From contig QZKI01000085.1 in the NCBI GenBank assembly GCA_003598055.1, positions 25,206 through 89,205 of the forward strand: a stretch of 64,000 nt of DNA. The letters run 5' to 3'. Below, piece after piece: positions 1 through 9,064 of the stretch. A model generated the notes under the pieces. That model was not told the DNA's origin, did no database searches, and saw nothing but the letters and a program-made list of their open reading frames with translations. Made by a program: the position numbers and the translations under genes. The stretch's first letter is position 1, and each line of letters begins with the position of its first letter. The stretch comes from Candidatus Abyssobacteria bacterium SURF_17 (GTDB taxonomy: Bacteria > Abyssobacteria > SURF-5).

Positions 1-484
1 GAACAGCCTCGGTTATCGCCCGCTGGTGGAACAGGGGTTCGTCCGGAGGTTTGCCGAAGAATTCCGGCCTTAAGCGAGCAAGCGATATGATGGCGATTCC
101 GGTGGAGGCATCGGCCTGCCCGAATACGAAGTTGAGATCAGGCACGTAGAGGTCTTCATTGGTCACGGCGAGCACGCGGCCGCCTTGAGGGGCGCTCACG
201 CGGGAGTTGAGCATGTCGAGAACGATGTTGGAGAGGTACTGTCGGCGTTCGCGATTGTATGCATGGGCAGGAAGCGGGATGCCGGATCCGAAGCTCACAG
301 ATGCGCTGAAGGTTTCCCGCAGAGGCTGGACGAGAAATTCGAGTTCGGATACGCTGATCTGCCCGCCGACGGGGACGATGCCTATGGTTTTTTTCATCTT
401 CGAGGCCTCCGTTGCGGCGTGAACCGCGAACGTCATCGCAGTCAGGCCGAGCGTACACAAAAGGAAGAATACTCGTTTTTTCAT
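1..484 (-). CDS. Archaemetzincin-like zinc metalloprotease, N-terminal part (truncated by window edge)
   Basis: Own translation from CAT at 482-484: MKKRVFFLLCTLGLTAMTFAVHA...KKTIGIVPVGGQ...GGRVLAVTNEDLYVPDLNFVFGQADASTGIAIISLARLRPEFFGKPPDEPLFHQRAITEAV; TNxDLYxPxLNFVFGxA and RLRPEFxGxPPD are archaemetzincin hallmarks. Absent from ORF track because it runs off the window. Confidence 0.78.
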   Translation of the reverse strand, partial: MKKRVFFLLCTLGLTAMTFAVHAATEASKMKKTIGIVPVGGQISVSELEFLVQPLRETFSASVSFGSGIPLPAHAYNRERRQYLSNIVLDMLNSRVSAPQGGRVLAVTNEDLYVPDLNFVFGQADASTGIAIISLARLRPEFFGKPPDEPLFHQRAITEAV

Positions 485-559
485 CTGCTGAGATCCCGGG
501 CTCTGTACTACCAATGTCGAATTTCTTGCATTCTTGTTGTGGCTTTCCGACGCCGTCGT

Positions 560-840
560 TGAGAGGGAGCGAAGGGTCTCAGACCCGCGCGACCGAAGCA
601 GTCTCCTTAGTAGCACCGAAGATGCAAACAGAGATTGCTTCGCTCGGGCCTCCGACCCTTCGCACCTAAGAAACTAACAACAGTTTCGTCATTGCGAGGG
701 AGCGAAGCAACCGAAGCAATCTCCTTGGTAGCACTGAAGATGCAAACAGAGATTGCTTCGCTCGGGCCTGCGGCCCTGCCTCGCAATGACGGCGCGGGTG
801 TTTCTTTCACACACAACCCCGACACAGACGGGGTCGGACG
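560..840. repeat. Intergenic dispersed repeats (GAGATTGCTTCGCTCGGGCC / GGGAGCGAAGCAACCGAAGCAATCTC)
   Basis: gatgcaaacagagattgcttcgctcgggcct occurs twice here (about 617 and 739) and again near 19265. Confidence 0.8.
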
Positions 841-1962
841 CTAATAATGATCCCTTGTGAGCAAATGGATATTGCCGATGCGCACGCGCTTCAATCCTGC
901 TGACAGGGCGGCCTCGTGGCACGCTTCTGCATGCCGGCGGCTTGTCACGGGCAAGTCCTCCATCATGAATTGCGGGTGGAAGGCCAGGAGCGAATACGGT
1001 ATATGTGGATTCAGTTCTGCAATGAAAGACGCTATGTTGCGCACTTCTGCTTCATCAATATATCCGGGGACGAGAAGCGTGTTTGCGACCAGCGGAGGCG
1101 GCTCCTGCCTGCTGCTGGTCATCTCGGCCAGAGCGGTGAAATTTGCGAGCGTCTGCCTATTAGAAACTCCGCAGAGCGCGATGTGGAGCCGTTCGTCCCA
1201 TGCCTTCAGGTCGAATTTTATGCAGCCTCCCGACTCGAGCGAGAGTTTCGCCATTTTCTTGAGCAAGGGCGGATTCATCGAGCCATTCGTCTCCCAGCAG
1301 ATTCGAAGGATGCGGCCGGAATTCTTTCTGCGCGCCCGTGCTGAGGCGGCTATGGAGAATGGAAGCTGCGGCGATGGGTCGCCTCCAAAGAAGCAGATAC
1401 AGGAGGTGCGTTCATCTACCGCATGGACGAGGTCATCCACGGTCGCATTCGCGTCGCGGGTGCTTTCGAGCCGGTAATGCCAGTTTTGGCAGAAGAGGCA
1501 ATCGAACGAGCACGCGCGGAAGAAGACGGCCAGGTTTTTGTAACCGTGCTCCGGACCTTTCGAGTGAGCGTATGCCGGGTGGCCGCTGCCTGTGCCGCCC
1601 GGACAGACCCAATCGGCGACGCAGTTGGTGGGGAGCGGGTCGTGGTACCAGCTCACGTTGGCGGTATCGGTTCCTCCCTCAAGACGGTCGCGAGTCGGGG
1701 TTTGACGGTGTTTGCGAAAGCCACAGTAGCCTGATTCGCCGGCGGGAATCGAGCATTTGTTCATGCAGAAGCGGCACTCAAGGCCGGAAGCGGTTCTGGG
1801 CGGTGTTGAAGGGAGTCCGAACCGGGCTCTTCCGGTGGCATGGATGGAAGAGATGTGTCCTTGCACGGTGTCCCAATCGGCCTTGATGCAGCGGGCACAG
1901 ACCGAGAGCGGGCTGGAAATCAGCCGTGAATTCTTACCGCAATTGATACACGTTGCGGCCAT
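841..1962 (-). CDS. Radical SAM protein, PflA-like, with N-terminal zinc-ribbon-like CxxC motifs
   Basis: ACSFDCLFCQNWHYR (CxxxCxxC type), CRFCMNKCSIP..GYCGFR, FGGDPSPQ; start placed at MAATCINCGKNS. Confidence 0.85.
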   Translation of the reverse strand: MAATCINCGKNSRLISSPLSVCARCIKADWDTVQGHISSIHATGRARFGLPSTPPRTASGLECRFCMNKCSIPAGESGYCGFRKHRQTPTRDRLEGGTDTANVSWYHDPLPTNCVADWVCPGGTGSGHPAYAHSKGPEHGYKNLAVFFRACSFDCLFCQNWHYRLESTRDANATVDDLVHAVDERTSCICFFGGDPSPQLPFSIAASARARRKNSGRILRICWETNGSMNPPLLKKMAKLSLESGGCIKFDLKAWDERLHIALCGVSNRQTLANFTALAEMTSSRQEPPPLVANTLLVPGYIDEAEVRNIASFIAELNPHIPYSLLAFHPQFMMEDLPVTSRRHAEACHEAALSAGLKRVRIGNIHLLTRDHY

Positions 1963-2053
1963 GCTTTCGTGCTTCCAGCGCGGGGAACATGTCTTCTTTA
2001 ACAATATAGCATGGAGAAAAGGATTGTCAAACGCGAAGGGGTCCATTTTGTTC

Positions 2054-2083
2054 TTGACATTTAGACGTCCAGACGTCCATAAT
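2054..2083 (+). promoter_or_regulatory. Candidate sigma70-like promoter TTGACA-N18-CATAAT with tandem AGACGTCC repeat in the spacer
   Basis: TTGACA 2054-2059, AGACGTCC at 2063-2070 and 2071-2078, CATAAT 2078-2083, ATG at 2085/2091. Confidence 0.5.
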
Positions 2084-2084
2084 C

Positions 2085-3236
2085 ATGGCCATGAGTGAGC
2101 GAAGGGCAAGATACCAACCGGGCAGGGTGCGCGACGCAATCATTAAGGTCATGTCTTTAGCGTCTAAACCCCTTTCGGTCAGAGAAATTGAAGAAGATGT
2201 CTGTCGGATGATAGGAGAAACGCCATCTTCTTCGATACGTTCTTACTTGCGCTTAAACAGCTCCACACTGTTTGTTCGAGAATCACATGGCCTGTACATT
2301 TTGCGGAGAAATGCGGGCGCTCTTTTACCACAAGAGTTGGATTTCACTCGCTGGCGCGAACCTGCGCGCTTCGGGAAATCGATGCTGTATCATGCTGATT
2401 GTTTTGACTGGCTCAGAACTCAGCACGACCTGAGTTATCACGGTATTGTGACCGACCCTCCTTACGGGCTCCATGAATATACGGAAGAGCAGCAAACCAA
2501 GCTGCGCAATGGCAAGGGTGGCGTGTGGAGGATACCGCCGTCATTCGATGGTCATCAAAGGTCCCCTTTGCCTCGATTCACCACGCTGACACCTGAGCAA
2601 CTCGAAGAGATTCGGGCTTTTTTCTTTCTTTGGGGAAAACTGCTCTTGCCAAAACTCGTACCGGGCGCGCATGTCATAGTAGCATCAAATCCCCTTCTTT
2701 CGTTTATAGTATCCGGGGCATTGGCGGACGCGGGGTTGGAGCGCCGCGGCGAGATCATTCGTCTTACCATGACCATGCGGGGCGGAGACCGTCCCAAAGC
2801 GGCACATAAGGAGTTCCCGGAAGTGAGCGTTATGCCTCGATCGATGTGGGAACCTTGGGTGGTCTTCCGAAAACCGGTCGAGGGGAGAATTCAGGATAAT
2901 TTGCGAAAGTGGAAAACGGGCGGTTTTCGGCGTCCGTGCAAAGACAAGCCTTTTGGTGACGTCATCGAGTCGGCGCCAACGCGCAAGATCGAACGGGACA
3001 TCGCACAACATCCAAGCCTGAAGCCGCAATCATTTCTGCGTCAGGTGGTGCGTGCCATACTACCGTTGGGCGAAGGAATCGTGCTTGACCCCTTTGCCGG
3101 AGCTGGTTCAACATTGGCCGCTGCCGAGGCTGTCGGCTACAAAAGCATCGGCATAGAGAAAGACGAATATTACTACGAGATGGCCTGCAAAGCCATACCC
3201 AAGCTGATTCGCTTCAATCCAAAAGGAAGCCTATAA
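2085..3236 (+). CDS. Site-specific DNA methyltransferase (N4C/N6A type, motif IV before motif I) with N-terminal winged-helix/HARE-HTH-like domain
   Basis: TDPPYGL and LDPFAGAGSTLAAAEAVGYKSIGIEKDEYYYEMA; N-term RDAIIKVMSLASKPLSVREIEEDVCRM...LYIL. Confidence 0.9.
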   Translation: MAMSERRARYQPGRVRDAIIKVMSLASKPLSVREIEEDVCRMIGETPSSSIRSYLRLNSSTLFVRESHGLYILRRNAGALLPQELDFTRWREPARFGKSMLYHADCFDWLRTQHDLSYHGIVTDPPYGLHEYTEEQQTKLRNGKGGVWRIPPSFDGHQRSPLPRFTTLTPEQLEEIRAFFFLWGKLLLPKLVPGAHVIVASNPLLSFIVSGALADAGLERRGEIIRLTMTMRGGDRPKAAHKEFPEVSVMPRSMWEPWVVFRKPVEGRIQDNLRKWKTGGFRRPCKDKPFGDVIESAPTRKIERDIAQHPSLKPQSFLRQVVRAILPLGEGIVLDPFAGAGSTLAAAEAVGYKSIGIEKDEYYYEMACKAIPKLIRFNPKGSL

Positions 3237-3830
3237 TCTATACAGCCAGTTCTCTCTCAGTTTCTTGATACCGTTTTTGTGCAGGGTAGCCGTTCGCGTG
3301 CCCAATTCGCTCCGAGGGTTCTTGCGAAAATCTTCCACAGTTACCCGGCCAAGGTAAGCTTCAATAAATGTCATTGGCCGGCGGTCAGAGGCGGGCTCAG
3401 ACTCCGTATCCACATCATATACGAATACGCACATCCACTGATCTCTGGCCCCATGAGTATCAACGGCCCCGCCAATCTTTCTGGTAGTCTTAATTTCGAT
3501 TCCCTCAGTGCCTGCTTTGACCGCATTTCCGGCATAGATACCACGAACGACCAAATCCGGATGCCCATTGAAATACCTGTTCTCTGTGAGGACGCGTGAA
3601 TGTTTCGCAAGACTTGCTGTCAACATGTCGGACAACACACCCGACATGATTGCGGCACGCAGCATGTCATCGAGCCTTTGAAGCCCCTTTCGCACAAGAT
3701 GGGCATTTACATCGTAAAAGAAGTCATAAACATCCTGCACGGCCATCTGAAAATCCTCTAACCTCAATTCATACGGAAGGATTGCGTTCGGATTGAACTT
3801 CGCGATATCAACCAAGTTTCGCTTAATCAT
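3231..3830 (-). CDS. Putative type II restriction endonuclease, PD-(D/E)XK fold, convergent with methyltransferase
   Basis: GHPDLVVRGIYAGNAVKAGTEGIEIKTTRK (PD...ExK) and 6-bp convergent overlap with the methyltransferase gene. Confidence 0.72.
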   Translation of the reverse strand: MIKRNLVDIAKFNPNAILPYELRLEDFQMAVQDVYDFFYDVNAHLVRKGLQRLDDMLRAAIMSGVLSDMLTASLAKHSRVLTENRYFNGHPDLVVRGIYAGNAVKAGTEGIEIKTTRKIGGAVDTHGARDQWMCVFVYDVDTESEPASDRRPMTFIEAYLGRVTVEDFRKNPRSELGTRTATLHKNGIKKLRENWLYRL

Positions 3831-4064
3831 TCCGGCCCCGCTTCATCTCCGCTTTCTGCCATCTTTCAAGAGGACGTTACTCTACAGCGACGTTGACTTA
3901 TTTGTTAATCTCATCGAGCAATCCGGACTATCCGGGGACATAATACAAATCTTCTTGAAAAAAACTAAGGTCTTAGTGGCTTGTCTGGTCGCAACATGGC
4001 AGCATCGATATGGGTGTTATGGCTTCGGCATTTCCCGCAGCCATCCGCTTCATCATATTTCCGG

Positions 4065-4898
4065 CTAACTGGAGGGTCGCTGCTGCTTCACTTCTTCCAG
4101 CAGTTGCTTTACTCTTTCAATCTCGAGTTTCTCGCGGCGTTCTCGGAGGATGTCCTTGTATTCGAGCGGGTGGTGTTCCATCATTTCTTTCTTCGATATC
4201 TTGCCGGTGATCCAGACCTTGCTCATGGGGAATACTTCGGGATTGAGGTGCACGTTGTACATGTGCCAAATGATGATGGCGAGGAAAGCGAGGATAGCCT
4301 CGAACCCATGCACAATACGTACGATGTCGAGCACCCATATGGGGAACAGCGCAATTGAGGCTTCCTTGAACCAGAGCATGAGGCCGGTCATCGCCATGAT
4401 GAAGATGCCCCAGGCGAGCGCCCAATATTCGAATTTCTCGATGAAATTGAACTTTCCGAATCTCGGCCGTTCTTCGCGCAGCCCCAGGTTGCAGAGGAAC
4501 AGGTTGAGCGCATCCTTAGCATCCTGGAAGTTTGGGATAATCTTGTGGAAGTCGCGGTTGCCGTGGGGTGACATGATGACGTAGACGACCTGGAATATCC
4601 CGACGCCCATGAGGGTGACTCCGGCGACGCGGTGGATGATGCCGCGGAGCCAGAAACTTTCCGGGAAGAAGAAGAGTTTGTGAAGCAGGGGCGCGTCGGG
4701 GAACACGAGAGGGATTCCCGTCAGAACCAACGTGAAGAAGCTTGTGAACAGGATGACGTGCTGAATGCGTTCCGCGAGTGCGAGGCGGATGAACTCTTCG
4801 TCCTCCGGCACCAGTTCGTCATCGGTGATTTCGTCAGGCGAGAGAAGGCCGGCTTCTTTGGCCTTGGCAAGGAGTTCGAGGTCGTCATCTCTAATCAT
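4065..4898 (-). CDS. Cytochrome b561-family / formate dehydrogenase gamma-like membrane subunit
   Basis: FTSFFTLVLTGIPL..FWLRGIIHRVAGVTLMGVGIFQVVYV...HGFEAILAFLAIIIWHMYNVHLNPEVFPMSKVWITGK; start moved to MIRDDDLELL, overlapping the upstream stop. Confidence 0.82.
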   Translation of the reverse strand: MIRDDDLELLAKAKEAGLLSPDEITDDELVPEDEEFIRLALAERIQHVILFTSFFTLVLTGIPLVFPDAPLLHKLFFFPESFWLRGIIHRVAGVTLMGVGIFQVVYVIMSPHGNRDFHKIIPNFQDAKDALNLFLCNLGLREERPRFGKFNFIEKFEYWALAWGIFIMAMTGLMLWFKEASIALFPIWVLDIVRIVHGFEAILAFLAIIIWHMYNVHLNPEVFPMSKVWITGKISKKEMMEHHPLEYKDILRERREKLEIERVKQLLEEVKQQRPSS

Positions 4899-6186
4899 GC
4901 GTATGCGATCCTTCTTCTGTGGATTCTTTTTCCTTTTTGGCCGCAGTCGCTCGCTTTGCTTTCTTGCGTCGAGCGTAGAGGTCAGCGACAATAAAGATAA
5001 CGAAACCGCCGATGGATGCGGTAATGAAGATTGTGTAGAATTTCTCGACTACGTATGCGCCCATGCTGCTCTCGCGCGCCTCGGACACATGTACTTTGCC
5101 GACGGCAAAGTTCTTGCCCGCCTGCGGATGGCATTTGCCGCAGGTTGTGGGAATGTTGTCGGGATGCACCGACGATTTCGGGTCGTTTGGCGGACGAATG
5201 TCATGATAGCCGTGACAGCTCGCGCAATTTGCGACGGTCGTATCGCCCATCTTTGAGGCGATTCCGTGGTACGTGCCGAGGTATGATTTCAGTCGCTGCG
5301 CCGCGAATCCGTATCGTTTGCCCAGTGTTTCGTCCTCGTGGCACTTGGAGCATATCTCAGCGATATGGGTGGAATGGACAGTGGATTCAGTGCTTGTGTG
5401 TGATTTGATGGAGTGTTCGCCATGGCAGTCGGTACAGATTGGGACATCCGTGTTCCCTTTGAGATAATCCTGGCCGTGGACGCTTTCGAGGTATGTCTGA
5501 TAGATTCCCTGATGGCATTTCGCACAGGTCTTGGGCAAGTTCAGACGATTCGTTATCGAGTCGGGGTCGTCCGGTGGCTTGATTTTGTGGGAGCCGTGAC
5601 AGTCGTTGCAGGCCGCTGAAACGCTGAGCCCTTTCTCCTTGAGCGCTTTCATGTGAACGCTGTTTTCGTATGCCCTGATTTTCTCGGGAGGAGGAAGGTT
5701 ATGTTCGGCCACGATTTTTGTGTCCGTGTGACACTTGATGCAAATTTCCACGAGCTTCAGGGAGAATACTGAGGACTCCGGGTCGCTCGCACGCTTGATG
5801 TCATGTTTCCCGTGGCACGTCGAGCACACGGGAGCCGCCGAATCCCCTGCGACAAATGCTTCGCCATGAACGCTCTTTTTATAATCTTCGAATTCGGTGT
5901 CATGGCACATCGAGCAGTCGACCTTGGTCAAAGGCGCGGGATGCGGGAATTCTTCGACGTCAGCGAGGTCTATATGGCAGTCTGTGCAAGCGATGCCGCT
6001 CTCTCCGTGGATAGAAGCCTGATAGATTTCCGGGTTCACATGGAGCAAGACGCCCTGTTCGTTCGCAAGTGAAGGGTCTTCGTGACATGCGAGACAGTCT
6101 TCGCTCGAGACGGCCTTGGCGGAGTCAGCCGTGAGCGCGACCATGCAGAGGACCAACCAGCCGATCACGAATTTCGTCCGGGCCAT
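4891..6186 (-). CDS. Multihaem cytochrome c, 11 CXXCH motifs, signal peptide and C-terminal TM helix
   Basis: CLACH, CTDCH, CSMCH, CSTCH, CIKCH, CNDCH, CAKCH, CTDCH, CSKCH, CASCH, CGKCH; start at MARTKFVIGW. Confidence 0.92.
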   Translation of the reverse strand: MARTKFVIGWLVLCMVALTADSAKAVSSEDCLACHEDPSLANEQGVLLHVNPEIYQASIHGESGIACTDCHIDLADVEEFPHPAPLTKVDCSMCHDTEFEDYKKSVHGEAFVAGDSAAPVCSTCHGKHDIKRASDPESSVFSLKLVEICIKCHTDTKIVAEHNLPPPEKIRAYENSVHMKALKEKGLSVSAACNDCHGSHKIKPPDDPDSITNRLNLPKTCAKCHQGIYQTYLESVHGQDYLKGNTDVPICTDCHGEHSIKSHTSTESTVHSTHIAEICSKCHEDETLGKRYGFAAQRLKSYLGTYHGIASKMGDTTVANCASCHGYHDIRPPNDPKSSVHPDNIPTTCGKCHPQAGKNFAVGKVHVSEARESSMGAYVVEKFYTIFITASIGGFVIFIVADLYARRKKAKRATAAKKEKESTEEGSHTHD

Positions 6187-6187
6187 C

Positions 6188-7459
6188 TCACGTGCCACCT
6201 TTTCGTTTGATTCTTCTGGCGAGGTCGGGGACCACCCAGATGAACGTGATGATGAGAAGCCCGATGAAAATCCAGACGAGGACCTGTCGGACGTAGTAAA
6301 CGCTCCCGGATTCCTTTTTCTTGACATCGACGTGAATCTTTACGGAGGCGACCCTGGACGAGATGCCCGGGTGGCATTTTGCCTTTCCGCAGGTTCTCAC
6401 GAGATTCGCGGGATAGACCGATGATTTGGGGTCGGTCGGAGGACGAATATCGTGATGTCCGTGACAGCTTGAGCAGTTGGCGACTGTCTTGCTTCCGTAA
6501 CTGCTGGCGATGCCGTGGTAACTCTGTCCGTATGTAGTGTTTCTATCAACGGATATCTCGTACTTGGCCATGATTCCTTCAGCCGCGTGACACTGAGAGC
6601 AGATCGAGGGAATCTTTGCCTCACTCGGAATCGAGATCTTGTGTTCCCCGTGACAGTTAGTACACACGGGAGCATCGGGATTGTGTTGTTCGATTGCGGC
6701 TACGCCGTGGATGCTTTCCCTGTATACTTTAAATATTCCGACATGGCATTTTCCGCATGTCTCGGGGTTGCGGGGCCTGAGGTTCGGGGTACCCGCCGCT
6801 TGAATGTCATGCACGCCGTGACAGTCGGTGCAGACTGCGGCAAACTGGATCAGTCCTGCCTGGTACAGGGCTCGTCCGTGGACGCTCTGTTCGTATTCAT
6901 GGAAGGGGCTCTCGGCGTGTATGTGGTGTTTTACGACTACTTGCATATCTTCATGGCATACCGCGCATGTGCGTGGAATATTTGCCCGGTACACGGTTGA
7001 TTCCGGATCATCCTTCGACCGGATATTGTGGCGGCCATGGCAATCCGCGCATCCTGCGCCATCCTCGAGGCCTGCCCGTATGGCGACGCCGTGGACGCTG
7101 TCTTTGTATTGTTCCATGGGTGAGAAATCAGGAGCGCCCATGGTGTTCCCCTTGACGTGGCATCGCTCCGTGCAGCTCACCTTTTCGGGATGTCGCTGAT
7201 GCGGAGCTTCACCAACCATGTGCTTCACCTCTTGCACGTCGATGTGGCAATCGAGACAATTGATGTTTCGATGAACAGATTCATCGAGGATCGCGGGGTC
7301 AACGAAGGGAGCTGTGGAGCCTTCCCTGCGTTCAGCATGACATCCGATACAGTTGTCCCATGAGATCTCAGATGCGGGCGCCGTGCGAGCGGGCAAGAGC
7401 ATCAATAAACTCAGAAGTGTAAAGAATAGCAGTTTGCACATCTTGTCATTTGTGTGCAT
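6188..7459 (-). CDS. Multihaem cytochrome c, paralogue of the next gene; 9 CXXCH plus CTERCH and CGKAKCH
   Basis: CIGCH, CLDCH, CTERCH, CADCH, CAVCH, CTDCH, CGKCH, CTNCH, CSQCH, CSSCH, CGKAKCH; start probably MHTNDKMCKLLFF. Confidence 0.9.
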   Translation of the reverse strand: MHTNDKMCKLLFFTLLSLLMLLPARTAPASEISWDNCIGCHAERREGSTAPFVDPAILDESVHRNINCLDCHIDVQEVKHMVGEAPHQRHPEKVSCTERCHVKGNTMGAPDFSPMEQYKDSVHGVAIRAGLEDGAGCADCHGRHNIRSKDDPESTVYRANIPRTCAVCHEDMQVVVKHHIHAESPFHEYEQSVHGRALYQAGLIQFAAVCTDCHGVHDIQAAGTPNLRPRNPETCGKCHVGIFKVYRESIHGVAAIEQHNPDAPVCTNCHGEHKISIPSEAKIPSICSQCHAAEGIMAKYEISVDRNTTYGQSYHGIASSYGSKTVANCSSCHGHHDIRPPTDPKSSVYPANLVRTCGKAKCHPGISSRVASVKIHVDVKKKESGSVYYVRQVLVWIFIGLLIITFIWVVPDLARRIKRKGGT

Positions 7460-7815
7460 GGTCACGTTCTTGTCAACTACCTCCTTACGAGACGGGCCAT
7501 TGCAAAAAAAAAGACTACCATCTTTCCCTGTGTCAAGTGATACCTTTCTAAAACAGGTCTTCTTTTCGAAAGGAGCAAAGGGGAACATCCAGGTGAGAGC
7601 CTGGAACAATTCGTAAATAGTATATCACAAAGGCCTGCTAAATTCCACCTCCAGAGGCGGGGTCGCCATTTTCTCCCCGCGGAGTTTCGACACTATGTCT
7701 TGCACCGTTATCTGCGCTTGCTCCGGTTTTTCCCGGGTCGATGCGGCGCAGGGGCATTGACAATGGTCTCTTGCGGCGATACATTGGAGCGGGACGAGTT
7801 CATGGTAAGGGTTCA

Positions 7816-8700
7816 ATGTCGCGCATCTTGATGATATTTGTTGATGGTTTGGGGGTCGGGGAGAGAGATTCGTCAAAGAATCCGTTTGCTGCCGTGCCAT
7901 CACGGATATTCCGTGATTTCTTGGATGAACCGAGAAGCGATGTTGTCGAGGGCGGGCGGGCGATGCGTGCGGATGCTTCACTGGGTGTTGCAGGCCTCCC
8001 TCAGAGCGCGACAGGCCAGACGGCGCTGCTCACAGGGATAAACGCTGCGGCGGCAATTGGGCGGCACGTGAACGGGTTTCCCACCCGGCAGTTGCGTGAC
8101 ATTCTGCATGAGCACAGCATTTTGAAGACGCTCAAGGAACGGGGCCTGCGAGTTGCTTTCATCAACGTTTTCAACCCCCTCTTCTTCGAGGCTCTGGAGA
8201 AGGGGCTTCCGGTTCGCGCCTCCGTAACAACGGTTGCCAATATGGCGGCTTCGCTCCCCTTTTTCGGGGTCGGGGATTTGATGGAAAGGCGTGCGGTCTA
8301 TCAGGATTTCACTAACCGATTGCTCATCGAAAAGGGGTTCGATGTGCCTGTGTTTACGCCGGAGGAAGCGGGCGAGATTCTGGCCCGGTCTGCCGTCCGA
8401 TACGATTTCTGCCTGTATGAGTATTTTCAGAGCGACGTGGTCGGACACAGCCAGAATCGGCTCAAGGCGAGCGAGGAGGTCTCGAAACTCGACGCGTTCA
8501 TGCTGGCAGTGCTCGCGAACTGCGACTTTGGGGAAACTTCCATCATTCTGACGAGCGACCATGGGAATCTGGAGGACCTTTCCACCCCGAAACATACGCG
8601 TAATCCGGTTCCTGTGCTCGTGTGGGGCAAGCTCGCGGCCTGCGGGCCGCAGATGACATCCATCCTCGACGTGGTTCCGCTCATCACGGATTCGCTGTAA
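7816..8700 (+). CDS. Alkaline phosphatase-superfamily metalloenzyme (phosphoglycerate mutase-like)
   Basis: MSRILMIFVDGLGVGERDSSKNPF...GLPQSATGQTALLTGINA...GRHVNGFPT...LTSDHGNLED. Confidence 0.82.
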   Translation: MSRILMIFVDGLGVGERDSSKNPFAAVPSRIFRDFLDEPRSDVVEGGRAMRADASLGVAGLPQSATGQTALLTGINAAAAIGRHVNGFPTRQLRDILHEHSILKTLKERGLRVAFINVFNPLFFEALEKGLPVRASVTTVANMAASLPFFGVGDLMERRAVYQDFTNRLLIEKGFDVPVFTPEEAGEILARSAVRYDFCLYEYFQSDVVGHSQNRLKASEEVSKLDAFMLAVLANCDFGETSIILTSDHGNLEDLSTPKHTRNPVPVLVWGKLAACGPQMTSILDVVPLITDSL

Positions 8701-8757
8701 GAAGAGGCGAAATAGGGACAGTGAATGCCCCATGCTGGCAATTGAGTATATCCGCCT

Positions 8758-8832
8758 GTAGGTGAGAATTCATTCGCATAGTTTTTCCGGCCTTTTTTCG
8801 CCACACGTATGCGAATAAATTCGCACCCACAG
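8758..8832. repeat. About 75-bp palindromic MITE-like element (GTAGGTGCGAATTTATTCGCAT arms)
   Basis: Reverse complement is nearly identical to 14118..14189, including the internal GAAAAAAGGCCGGAAAAAC. Confidence 0.8.
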
Positions 8833-8866
8833 GATTGCAGGATGATTTGACAGAGCCTTATTTCTC

Positions 8867-8894
8867 GTAGCGGCGCACGGCCGTGCGCCCCTAC
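8867..8894. repeat. Hairpin repeat of GTAGGGGCG...CGCCCCTAC family
   Basis: gtagcggcgcacggccgtgcgcccctac. Confidence 0.75.
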
Positions 8895-9064
8895 AAGCTC
8901 AACCGCGGGATGGATTCCCTGGCACTTGTCGTTCCCGGAGAGAAACGTTCCCGGGAAGAAACTTGACATTCTTGACGCAGTGCGTTAGAATTGAAAGGAT
9001 AGACCATTTCTCGACAGGATTCTGCGTGGCGCACACCGGAGCGGGGGAGGAGAAGGAGGCAGAG

